Below, piece after piece: positions 40,919 through 48,644 of a stretch of DNA of 64,000 nt (positions are counted from its first letter, which is position 1; every line of letters begins with the position of its first letter). Origin of the DNA: an uncultured Coriobacteriales bacterium (GTDB taxonomy: Bacteria > Actinomycetota > Coriobacteriia > Coriobacteriales > UMGS124); NCBI GenBank assembly GCA_934636245.1, contig CAKUAI010000005.1, positions 129,653 to 193,652 of the forward strand, written 5' to 3'. Below the pieces are notes generated by a model. It did no database searches and was not told the origin of the DNA. It saw only the letters and a list, made by a program, of their open reading frames with translations. The position numbers and the translations under genes are program-made.

Positions 40919-41052
40919 CCTATGGGAGACTCACGAGCTACCCAGCCGCACCGTCCGTGCTTTGCTGATTTGCCGCCGAAGAAGCTGTGACTTGCGGTCC
41001 TGGGCTATACTCGACCATGTTCAGGGAAAGCAAAGTCCTTTGGAGGCAAGAC

Positions 41053-41325
41053 ATGGCTTATCCGTTCATGACGTTACCCGATGGGACGGAGATCACGCAT
41101 TCAGAGGCGCATCCCGACGGCACATGCTACGTCTATGTGGAAAAACCCGACAAAGAGGACTGCTTCCACAGCGGGAGATGCACTATCCCGGGATATCGCT
41201 GGGACAATGTTGAAGGTTTTACGCTTCCCGAGCTTGAGCGTTACGAGCAGATAATCCGTTCCACTGCCCACTTGATTTTGGAATTCTCTCGCGAGGGAGG
41301 GTTCGCGCATGCCTCAGGTCTTTAA
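41053..41325 (+). CDS. Small protein of unknown function upstream of a DUF4160 gene
   Basis: 90 aa from ATG 41053 (TTTGGAGG upstream). The sequence begins MAYPFMTLPDGTEITHSE and includes YVYVEKPDKEDCFHSGRC and VEGFTLPELERYEQI. I do not recognise a named family. It overlaps the DUF4160 gene by 17 bases, so the two are expressed together. The combination of two small overlapping genes followed by a DUF2442 gene resembles toxin-antitoxin-like islands, but no toxin motif is visible. Confidence 0.7.
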   Translation: MAYPFMTLPDGTEITHSEAHPDGTCYVYVEKPDKEDCFHSGRCTIPGYRWDNVEGFTLPELERYEQIIRSTAHLILEFSREGGFAHASGL

Positions 41326-41575
41326 AGTCGGGCCTTACTGGATTTTCTTTTGGTCGAATGGGGGAAGTCCGGTGGAGCCCGTTCACTTCCATATTGCGGA
41401 AGGTGGCCCAACCGCAAATGCGACGAAGGTATGGGTGACTTCGGCGGGTAAGTGTTTGCTTGCAAACAACAACTCAAACATTCCCGAACGCGCCTTGCGC
41501 AACGTCATTCGAGTTGCCGAGGCCCGAAGCGCCGAGATTGTCGCCCAATGGGAAGACCGATTCGGCCCTGCGTAG
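41309..41575 (+). CDS. DUF4160 domain protein
   Basis: 88 aa. The opening MPQVFKVGPYWIFFWSNGG and the following PVEPVHFHIAEGGPTANATKVWV match DUF4160, where a conserved HxHV/HFHI motif follows the first strands. DUF4160 genes are often next to DUF2442 genes and the function is unknown. A DUF2442 gene is found 790 bp downstream (42369), separated by a repeat array. Confidence 0.82.
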   Translation: MPQVFKVGPYWIFFWSNGGSPVEPVHFHIAEGGPTANATKVWVTSAGKCLLANNNSNIPERALRNVIRVAEARSAEIVAQWEDRFGPA

Positions 41576-41847
41576 TTTTACCTCTAACGGATATATTTCC
41601 CCGGGTTATCTCGAGCGTGAATAGTGGACTCGCATGTTGCTCACTTGGGCGGCCTTCCATCAAGACGAGCGCCTCAAGAACTGGGTCCTAACTGAGAAGA
41701 ATCAAGAGCTCTTTCCTATCGATTCTCTTCGCTGGGGAGACAATGAACAAGTAGTCCTCCAACCGCAACTCCTCCTACATCGGTGTCGAAACCGGCCCGG
41801 GAGGGGGTTGCCAGGGGACTTGTCCATCGTCTTCCTCGGGCGGCACT

Positions 41848-42161
41848 GGCAGCGAATCGACTTTCGAAGTAGTTGGATGGGACGAGCTGGCAGCAAATCG
41901 CGTTTCGGAGTAGTTTGGACAGCTGGATTGGCAGACAAACAAGTTTCGGAGTAATGGTTTCAGTGCAAGATGGATGCACTTTTCAATTTGCAACCAAATT
42001 CTGTTGTAAAAACAACAGAATTGAGATAATCACGCCAGTTTTTAGCCTTAAAGGTCCTCTGATGCGGAGCCTGAGACCTCCATGGGGTGTTTTGATTACT
42101 CCGAAACTCGTTTTGCTGCCAATGGGTCCGGGAAAACTACTCCGAAACTCGTTTCGCTGCC
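41848..42161. repeat. 41-bp-period array with an inverted second half
   Basis: Three direct copies of a motif close to GGCAGCAAATCGCGTTTCGG (then AGTAGTTTGGA) begin at 41848, 41889 and 41930, exactly 41 bp apart. Two inverted copies (ACTCCGAAACTCGTTTTGCT and a near-identical one) begin at 42098 and 42139, again 41 bp apart. The two halves are therefore a long interrupted inverted repeat. Confidence 0.85.
41997..42022. terminator. Perfect hairpin at the centre of the 41-bp array
   Basis: AATTCTGTTGT and ACAACAGAATT enclose AAAA. AT-rich, unlike its surroundings. It could end transcripts on either strand, but it is more likely part of the repeat structure. Confidence 0.4.
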
Positions 42162-42368
42162 AGAAAAGGTCCCGGAACGGACCCTTGCGGTGCGTGGCAA
42201 GGCGAGGGTCGCCCTGGACGACCAGCATTGGAAGCGGCCGGCTGCGAGTGAAACGGCAATCGAGCGCAGTTGACCTCGTCGAACGAGCTGCCTACCAGTG
42301 CCGTCGCAATGGCAGGCAGCGCCGTACCGCCCATTCTTACTGTTTTCCTAGGCTTGGGGGTGTTCGTC

Positions 42369-42716
42369 ATGCAGCATGACGTGACGTTTTATACCAAACG
42401 CGGATTCGACTATAAGGCGGCTGAGTATTTTGCCTCGGGGCGTCGCAAGGCGACGGCGGTTAAGCCTTTGCCGGATAAGTCACTCCTCGTCACGTTCGAT
42501 AACGGCGAGATGAGGTTCTACGACATGACGCCGCTGATATGCCCCGGCACGGTCTTTGCCTTTCTTTCAGACGAGGCCGCGTTCGAGCGTGCGTACATTG
42601 ATGAGAATCACGACATTGTCTGGGATATCGACCCTCAGGTCGACAGCGCGGTTGTTTGGAACAACAAGGTGGACATCAGTGCCGACACTTGCTATCTAGA
42701 AGGGAAAGTCGCTTAG
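42369..42716 (+). CDS. DUF2442 domain protein
   Basis: 115 aa from ATG 42369 (GGGGGTG upstream). The segment ATAVKPLPDKSLLVTFDNGEMRFYDMTPLI is the DUF2442 signature, and FAFLSDEAAFERAYIDEN...DIVWDIDPQVD continues it. These small proteins are common in bacteria next to DUF4160 genes and have been suggested to be antitoxin-like; no biochemical role is known to me. Hairpin element copy b lies 16 bp after the stop and may be its terminator. Confidence 0.85.
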   Translation: MQHDVTFYTKRGFDYKAAEYFASGRRKATAVKPLPDKSLLVTFDNGEMRFYDMTPLICPGTVFAFLSDEAAFERAYIDENHDIVWDIDPQVDSAVVWNNKVDISADTCYLEGKVA

Positions 42717-42732
42717 CGCTTCAGCCGCACGT

Positions 42733-42816
42733 GGAACGAAAGGACCCTCCTGGCGCAGTTCCGCAGCCGCCGAAGGCGGCGAGGACTGTCTGAGCACAGG
42801 AGGGTCTTTTCGTCCC
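42733..42816. repeat. Hairpin element with conserved 60-base core, copy b
   Basis: Core 42745-42804, identical to copies a and c. Flanks GGAACGAAAGGA and TCTTTTCGTCCC continue the stem with other bases than in copy c. Located 16 bp past the DUF2442 stop, followed by a T-rich strand (TCTTTTCG) as in a terminator. Confidence 0.92.
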
Positions 42817-42945
42817 TATGGGAGACCTACGAGCCATCCAGCCGCCTTTCGCCCTTGATCCCTCCCATGGGAGACATGCTTTGACCCGAGACCGTCCTTC
42901 GCCCTTAGCGCTCCCAACGGCCTGACCCGTATGTCCGACGCGCAA

Positions 42946-43030
42946 GGTGACAGAAAACCCTCCTGGCGCAGTTCCGCAGCCGCCGAAGGCGGCGAGGACT
43001 GTCTGAGCACAGGAGGGTTTATCTGTCACC
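42946..43030. repeat. Hairpin element with conserved 60-base core, copy c
   Basis: Core 42958-43017, identical to copies a and b. Flanks GGTGACAGA and TCTGTCACC pair, although they differ from those of a and b. It ends 18 bp before the stop of the minus-strand flavin reductase gene and reads as a terminator for it (GGGTTTTCTGTC on that strand). Confidence 0.92.
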
Positions 43031-43048
43031 TATGGGAGACGCTCGGCC

Positions 43049-44650
43049 CTACTCAGCCTCTGCGTCGATGTCCTCGCTCATCCACATGCCAGCCAGGCGG
43101 CCGCAGTTGTAGGCGGTCATGAGCGAAGTGCCCTCGTAGTCGCAGTAGGGCGTGGAGATGGTGGAGCCGTTGTCGGCGCCGGCCACGAAGAGGTTGGGCA
43201 CTGCTGCACCCGTGCGATCGATGGACTGCAAGCGGTCGTTGGTCTTCACGCCACCCATTGAGGTCCAGCCGGAGGGCTGGAACTCGAGCGCATAGAACGG
43301 ACCCTGCTCGATGGCGTTCATGAAGGAGGCAGGCTTGCCCATGAAGTTGTCGACGCCCTCGGCGCAGTCGGCGTTGTACTCCTCGATGGTCTTTACCAGG
43401 GCGGGGCAGGCGATGGCCTCAGCCAGCTCCTCGATGGAGTCAGCCTTATAGCACCAGCCCTCCTCGCAGGCGGTGTCAAAGCCGGCCTGCACGCCCTCGA
43501 GCGTCTTGCCGGAGAGCGTCATCTTGCCGGTGGGCCAATTCTCCTCGTCGGAGCCGTTTACCGTGTAGGCGTCGGAGCCCTCAAGGGCATCGACGTAGGC
43601 CTGGTCGACGATGCAGTAATACGTGCCACCCACCAGGGAGATGGCGCCGCCGATGGCCAGCGGGAAGTTGGCGAACTTTGCCTCGTTGGCGAAGCGGCGG
43701 CCGAAGTGGTTGACCATGAGGCCGCCGTAGATGCCGCAGCAGAAGGCAGGGTTCTTGCGGTCGTACACGGGGGTTACCTTGTCGGAGGAGCCGGTAAACT
43801 CGTTGCCGCACAGGCCCCACTGGGTGCCGTACATGCCGCCCGCGGCCACAACGGAGTTGATGCCCGTGCCGTCGGAGAGGGTGTTGCCCAGGGCGTTGAC
43901 CTTCGTGCCGTAGCGCTCGATCATCATCTCGTCGTTGCCCAGGAAGCCGCCGGTTGCCACGAGGGTCTTCTTGCCGCGCACGTCAACCTTGGTGCCGTCG
44001 CCGTAGACGCAGTGCATGCCCATGACGGCGCCGTCCTCAACGATGAGACTCTCCAGGGCGCAGTCGAACACGAACTGTGCGCCGCGCTCCTCGCACCACT
44101 GCTCGAGGGGCAGCCAGCGCTCCTCGCCGCGCACTCCCTTCTCCTTCGTGCCGAAGCCGATGCGCACGGAGTCGAAGCCGGAACCGTAGTTGTCGGGGCG
44201 CATGTAGGTCTCGATGCCGAACTCGGTGGTGAACATGTCCACGGTCTCACCGGAAAGCTCGAGGCACTTCTTCACGACAGGGGCGACGATCGACCAGTGC
44301 GACCAGTCCATGATGTGGTTGAAGGCGTGCTCGACGGTGATGTCGATGCCGGCTTCCTTCTGCGCCGTGGACTGAACCACGAACGGGCCGCCGGCAAGAG
44401 CGCCGTTGGCGAGGCCGATGAAACCACCCTTCTCAACCACGATGACGCTCTTGCCTGCGCGGCAGGCCTCAACGGCGGCAAACATGCCAGCCGCGCCGGC
44501 ACCAGCGATGACGATGTCGGCCTCGAGCGTGTCGCCGGCGGCCTGCTCGGTCTGGGCAGGGGCGGTCTCGGCCAGGGCCACGGAGGCGCCCATGGCAGCG
44601 GCGGTGGCGGCGCTTGCGGCGGTGACGAAGTTGCGGCGGGTCATGTCCAT
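43049..44650 (-). CDS. Tat-exported FAD-dependent reductase, fumarate-reductase-like
   Basis: 533 aa from the ATG at 44650 (AGAAAGGGA upstream); the frame also opens further upstream without support. Twin arginine at residues 5-6 (MDMTRRNFVTAA), FAD loop GAGAAG at 50-55, then the FAD_binding_2 fold, with HFGRRFANEAKF and YEGTSLMTAYNCGRLAG. It lacks haem motifs, so unlike the protein at 1562 it needs an external electron donor. The substrate is unknown; relatives reduce fumarate, urocanate or other unsaturated acids, or act on steroids. The divergent LuxR-type gene at 44946 is its likely regulator. Confidence 0.87.
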   Translation of the reverse strand: MDMTRRNFVTAASAATAAAMGASVALAETAPAQTEQAAGDTLEADIVIAGAGAAGMFAAVEACRAGKSVIVVEKGGFIGLANGALAGGPFVVQSTAQKEAGIDITVEHAFNHIMDWSHWSIVAPVVKKCLELSGETVDMFTTEFGIETYMRPDNYGSGFDSVRIGFGTKEKGVRGEERWLPLEQWCEERGAQFVFDCALESLIVEDGAVMGMHCVYGDGTKVDVRGKKTLVATGGFLGNDEMMIERYGTKVNALGNTLSDGTGINSVVAAGGMYGTQWGLCGNEFTGSSDKVTPVYDRKNPAFCCGIYGGLMVNHFGRRFANEAKFANFPLAIGGAISLVGGTYYCIVDQAYVDALEGSDAYTVNGSDEENWPTGKMTLSGKTLEGVQAGFDTACEEGWCYKADSIEELAEAIACPALVKTIEEYNADCAEGVDNFMGKPASFMNAIEQGPFYALEFQPSGWTSMGGVKTNDRLQSIDRTGAAVPNLFVAGADNGSTISTPYCDYEGTSLMTAYNCGRLAGMWMSEDIDAEAE

Positions 44651-44823
44651 TGCGGAATCCCTTTCTGTTGCGGTGCGTGCACACCAATCTGTGGGTTGCC
44701 TGACGCGTGCGGGTTGCGCTGCCGTCAGGCGCTGAGGCCATCGTGGGCCGTGCCGTCCAGTCGCGAAAGGCTGAACGTGGGGCGATAGCGGGGGATTCGA
44801 GGCCGCCGCGGTGTGATGCAACA

Positions 44824-44898
44824 ATCACCCTTAAATCACCCTTTATCGTGTAGCTGGTATTTTGATAGTTTTGACTATTCAAGCGCGCACAATGTGCG
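44824..44898. promoter_or_regulatory. Divergent control region of the flavin reductase and its LuxR regulator
   Basis: Two direct copies of ATCACCCTT start at 44824 and 44835, one helical turn apart. ATAGT-TTTG-ACTAT follows at 44867-44880 and CGCACAATGTGCG at 44886-44898. Any of these could be a regulator site; the paired direct repeats and the last palindrome are the strongest. The region 44651-44945 has no gene. Confidence 0.45.
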
Positions 44899-44945
44899 TA
44901 CACTTGCGCTGATAATGAGCAGTGGCAAACAAGGGGAGCCCGCCC

Positions 44946-46496
44946 GTGATATATGCGACGAAACAGCCTCAAGACACCCCGTCCGCGACCAGTGCGTCCC
45001 AGCCGTTGGAACTGTTGAGCGAGGCGGAAGATGCCCAGAGACGCGGCGCGCCTCTCTTGCCGTGGTCGTTCCTTGGCGTGGGCGTGCTCGTTGCCTGGCT
45101 GTGCTGTACGCACCTGCCAGGGGTCTTTCTCCTCTCAGATGGCATGGGTGCCGGCACTGTCAAGACAATCGTCGACTATGGCATGCGTGTGGGCGATATC
45201 GGCTTCTTTTTGATGTATGCGGCCTTGCTCCGGCGGCTCGGGCCTATTTCCTCGCATCCCCGAATGTGCTGCGGGCTTGTCGCGCTTAGCTCGGTGGGGA
45301 CGTTTGCGGCCACTCTGTTTCTTGCGGCCTCATCTGCTTCCAGCCTGATTTTCCTGGCCATCCTCAGCATGCTTACTGGCCTGGGAGGAGCCGCGCTCTT
45401 CCTGCTCTGGGCCGAGGTGTACGCTCAGCTCGGCAATACGCGCTGCCTTCTCTTTGGAGCCATGGGCTGCATCTTTGCGGGATTGATTGCCCTGGTTATC
45501 TCTCATCTCGATACTACTGCTGCCAATGTTGCCATAGCGCTGCTTCCCGCCGCATCAGGCGTCATGGCCGCGCTTTCCCTGTCGCGCCTGCCGGGAGAGG
45601 CTTGTTTTGAGCGCAGTGAGACGGGCCGCGTCGTGCAGGTGTCCCCTGACGTGACCTATCCGGTGCCCTGGAAGCTGCTCGTTCTCATGGCTCTCGCTGG
45701 TTTTGCCTCGGGCTTTGCCGGGTCTCTTCTTGTTGAGGCGGATGGTACCGGTGCTACGCACCGCATTCTGGCGACGGTCGTTTCTGGTGTCGTGCTGCTT
45801 GCCGCCTTCTTTCTGCGCAAAGGCGAGATTGACGTGCGCTTCTTTGCATGGGTCACGCTCCCGCTCGCGCTTGTCTTCTTTGCTGTCATCCCCCTGCTCG
45901 GCACCACGGCCGGCATGCTCGTGTCATTCCTGGTCAAGCTTGCATATGTGGCGTTCGCCCTGTTCGTGCTGTTCATGCTTGCCAATGTGTGCTATCGCCA
46001 CGCCATCCCTTCGGCGCGCGTCTTTGCCTATGCGCGCGCTTCAAGCGAGGCGGCTATGTTTGTGGGCATCCTTTTGCGTCGTTGGATGCGTTCGGTAGGC
46101 ATCCTCGATGGCCAAGAGATGCTCTGGGTCATCAGCCTCATCGGTCTCGTCGCTACGGTGGGGTGCGTTCTGCTATGGCACACTGAGCGTTCGGTGACCT
46201 CGGACTGGGGGGTGTCGGGCGTTGATGCGGCGAGCGGTTTCAAGGTGAAGAGCCCTCGTGACGAGTTGCTCGAGCGTATGGACGCCCTTGCCCGGGAGAA
46301 GGGCCTCACGCCTCGTGAGCAGGAAATCCTGACCCTTCTTGCCCAGGGCTATACGGCCCCCGCCATCGAGGGGGAGCTCTTCATGTCACATAACACGCTC
46401 AAGACGCACCTGCGCCACATTTACGGAAAGCTCGACGTTCATACCCGCGCCGAAGCCTTGGAGATGCTGGGCGTCTCGGGCAGCGTTGGGCGTTAG
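44946..46496 (+). CDS. LuxR-type regulator with membrane sensor domain
   Basis: 516 aa with GTG start at 44946, chosen for AAGGGGAGC 7 bp upstream; the frame also opens at GTG 44922. Twelve hydrophobic segments cover about residues 35-435. The C-terminal LuxR domain is EKGLTPREQEILTLLAQGYT and SHNTLKTHLRHIYGKLDVHT. It is the third regulator of this design in the window and, like the one at 10035, is divergent from an exported reductase. Confidence 0.92.
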   Translation: MIYATKQPQDTPSATSASQPLELLSEAEDAQRRGAPLLPWSFLGVGVLVAWLCCTHLPGVFLLSDGMGAGTVKTIVDYGMRVGDIGFFLMYAALLRRLGPISSHPRMCCGLVALSSVGTFAATLFLAASSASSLIFLAILSMLTGLGGAALFLLWAEVYAQLGNTRCLLFGAMGCIFAGLIALVISHLDTTAANVAIALLPAASGVMAALSLSRLPGEACFERSETGRVVQVSPDVTYPVPWKLLVLMALAGFASGFAGSLLVEADGTGATHRILATVVSGVVLLAAFFLRKGEIDVRFFAWVTLPLALVFFAVIPLLGTTAGMLVSFLVKLAYVAFALFVLFMLANVCYRHAIPSARVFAYARASSEAAMFVGILLRRWMRSVGILDGQEMLWVISLIGLVATVGCVLLWHTERSVTSDWGVSGVDAASGFKVKSPRDELLERMDALAREKGLTPREQEILTLLAQGYTAPAIEGELFMSHNTLKTHLRHIYGKLDVHTRAEALEMLGVSGSVGR

Positions 46497-46561
46497 CGCG
46501 TGCGGTTTTGCTATCCTCAGGTGTTGTACGTTTTACCTCACGCGACCATCGGAGGTTCATC

Positions 46562-46936
46562 ATGCTTGAAGTCATTCATACCGACAAGGGCCCTGCGGCC
46601 ATCGGTCCCTACTCCCAGGCCATCAAGGCCGGCGGCTTCGTGTACGTGAGCGGTCAGCTGCCCTTCGTGCCTGAGACCGGCGAGCTGCTTGAGGGCACGG
46701 TTGCACAGAAGTGCGCCCAGGCCGCCAAGAACATCGCCGCCATCCTTGAGGCTGCGGGCAGTGGTATGGACAAGGTCGTCAAGACCACCGTCTTCCTTAC
46801 TGACCTGGCCGACTTTGCCGAGGTGAACGCCGAGTACGCCAAGCACTTCGTCTCCAACCCCGCGCGCGAGTGCGTGCAGGTGGCCGCCCTGCCCAAGGGC
46901 AGTGTCCTGGAGATCTCGGTCATCGCCGAGGCCTAA
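46562..46936 (+). CDS. ridA: RidA-family enamine/imine deaminase
   Basis: 124 aa from ATG 46562 (GGAGG upstream). It matches RidA end to end: GPAAIGPYSQAIKAGGFVYVSGQ, the trimer core, and the substrate-binding arginine in SNPARECVQVAALPKG. The enzyme hydrolyses reactive enamines such as 2-aminoacrylate, made by pyridoxal-phosphate enzymes and serine/threonine dehydratases. A serine ammonia-lyase is encoded 1.7 kb away, although that one uses an iron-sulfur cluster and does not need RidA. Confidence 0.93.
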   Translation: MLEVIHTDKGPAAIGPYSQAIKAGGFVYVSGQLPFVPETGELLEGTVAQKCAQAAKNIAAILEAAGSGMDKVVKTTVFLTDLADFAEVNAEYAKHFVSNPARECVQVAALPKGSVLEISVIAEA

Positions 46937-46949
46937 AGTTTTCTGGAAC

Positions 46950-47028
46950 ATCGCCGTGGCTTGGGACGCTGCGAGGGTCCGTGCACTCCGGTGCGCCTTG
47001 CCTCCACGCCCCTCGCCACGGCGATTTT
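46950..47028 (+). terminator. Terminator-like hairpin after ridA
   Basis: ATCGCCGTGGC (46950-46960) pairs exactly with GCCACGGCGAT (47015-47025), followed by TTTTC. The loop is long (54 bases). It begins 13 bp after the ridA stop. Confidence 0.65.
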
Positions 47029-47083
47029 CATATCTTGAACCCCCGTTTTTCAAGGTGCCTCTTGGGCCCTGGTTTGGACAACG

Positions 47084-48637
47084 ATGTCTGTAGATTTGTT
47101 CTCCTTGGCCATCATCGTGCTTGTTTCGGCGCTTGTGCCTATTGTGGCACGCGCCATTCCCGGCCGCATTGTGCCCGAGACAGTGTTTTTGCTGCTTGCG
47201 GGTGCGCTCCTCGGCCCGCACATGGCAAACATCATCGCAGTGGATCAGACCATCTCGTTTATTTCCGAACTGGGCCTGGCTTTTCTCTTTTTGCTTGCGG
47301 GTTTTGAGATCGACCCCAAATCCATCGTGGGCTCCCAGGGTCGTCATGGCCTTGCTACTTGGCTTGTGTCCTTTGGCCTGGCAGCCGTCTTCATTTACAC
47401 GACCGGTATCGCTACGCTCAACAGCATCGAGGGTGTCGCCATCGCCATTATCCTCACCACCACCGCCCTGGGCACGTTGCTGCCCATCATGGCTGAGCGC
47501 GGTCTTATGGGCACGCGCGTGGGCGACTCGATTCTTGCGTACGGTACCTGGGGCGAGCTGGGGCCCGTCGTCGCCATGGCGCTGCTGCTCACGACGCGCG
47601 CCAAGATCGCAAGCGTGGCGATTCTTATCGGGCTCGTGCTCCTCTGCGTCCTCATCGCTGCGTTTGCCAAGGGCGTGCACCGCTTCAGCGGCAAAATCTA
47701 TACCTGGATTACAGAGGGCGCTCAAACGACCTCGCAGACCTACGTGCGCTTTACCGTGCTGCTGCTTGTGGCCCTGCTTGCCTTTGCCGATATCTTTGAG
47801 CTCGACCTCGTCCTGGGTGCTTTTGCGGCAGGCTTTGTCCTGCACTACCTCGTACCCGAGGACAATGAGACGCTCGAGCCCAAGCTTACGGGCATGGCGC
47901 ACGGCTTCTTTATCCCGCTGTTCTTCGTGGTCTCCGGAGCAAAGATCGACCTTACGGCCATCGCGCTGAGGCCCGCGCTGCTTGTGGGCTTCATTTTCCT
48001 GCTGCTCGTCATCAGGGCGCTGCCCATCTTCATCTCGCTCTCGATGGCCAAGGGCACGCGCGACATGGCGGGTGGCAGCCGCGCTTCGGTCTCCATTTAC
48101 TGCACCACGGCACTGCCCATCATCGTTGCTGTCACGTCCGTTGCTGTCCAGGCGGGTGCCATGACCGAGGAAATCGCCTCTGTCCTTATGGCCGCCGGTG
48201 CCGTGACGGTGCTTGTGATGCCGCTCGTCGCGATGCTGTGCCAGCGCATCGCCGACATGCACCTCGTCGACGCGGCCAAGGAGGCGGGCGCCGCCCCGGC
48301 CGACGCGCGCCATATCCTGCATGACCACGTCGTTCTCGGCAAGCTCGTGCACGACATGGAAAAGGCCCAGGGCAGGGCTGCCATGGGCCACAACGTGGTG
48401 GAGGAAGCATATGCCTCGGCCGCTGTGGCTCGCGAGGAGTACCTTGCCGCCGCGCGCAAGGCCCATGCGGCGCATGCCGAGTGGGTGGCCGAGCGCGCTG
48501 GGGCCGAGCGCGAGCGCCTTATCCGTGACTATGCCAACGTACGCGCCGCCAGGCGCGACGCGTACGCCGAGGCAATCTCAAAGAGGTCTGACCGGGCCTC
48601 TGGCCGAACTTCTGACGAGCCTTCCAACCAGGACTAA
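47084..48637 (+). CDS. CPA2-family cation/proton antiporter
   Basis: 517 aa. About twelve hydrophobic segments with Na+/H+ exchanger (CPA2) features: PGRIVPETVFLLLAGALLGP, ISELGLAFLFLLAGFEID and VLGAFAAGFVLHYLVPEDNE. The last 120 residues are a charged, Ala-rich, helical tail (HDMEKAQGRAAMGHNVVEEAY..., AAARKAHAAHAEWVAERAGAE) of coiled-coil type, without a TrkA-N domain. It probably exchanges Na+ or K+ for protons. It ends 7 bp from the converging serine ammonia-lyase gene, with no room for a terminator between them. Confidence 0.88.
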   Translation: MSVDLFSLAIIVLVSALVPIVARAIPGRIVPETVFLLLAGALLGPHMANIIAVDQTISFISELGLAFLFLLAGFEIDPKSIVGSQGRHGLATWLVSFGLAAVFIYTTGIATLNSIEGVAIAIILTTTALGTLLPIMAERGLMGTRVGDSILAYGTWGELGPVVAMALLLTTRAKIASVAILIGLVLLCVLIAAFAKGVHRFSGKIYTWITEGAQTTSQTYVRFTVLLLVALLAFADIFELDLVLGAFAAGFVLHYLVPEDNETLEPKLTGMAHGFFIPLFFVVSGAKIDLTAIALRPALLVGFIFLLLVIRALPIFISLSMAKGTRDMAGGSRASVSIYCTTALPIIVAVTSVAVQAGAMTEEIASVLMAAGAVTVLVMPLVAMLCQRIADMHLVDAAKEAGAAPADARHILHDHVVLGKLVHDMEKAQGRAAMGHNVVEEAYASAAVAREEYLAAARKAHAAHAEWVAERAGAERERLIRDYANVRAARRDAYAEAISKRSDRASGRTSDEPSNQD

Positions 48638-48644
48638 CCCAGGC

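Larger units (their letters stand above)
41576..42368. other. Repeat-rich region without genes
   Basis: No supported gene. It contains the 41-bp array (41848-42161) and an 11-bp perfect hairpin in its middle. 41576-41847 and 42162-42368 show nothing I can name. Confidence 0.6.

Noticed and set aside
41848..42161. Evenly spaced repeats as a CRISPR array
   Set aside because: Repeats are imperfect and period 41 bp leaves only about 10 bp between units; half of them are inverted and no cas gene is near.
46538..48475. 645-codon frame opposite ridA and the antiporter
   Set aside because: It crosses two well-identified genes of the opposite strand and has no recognisable sequence pattern.
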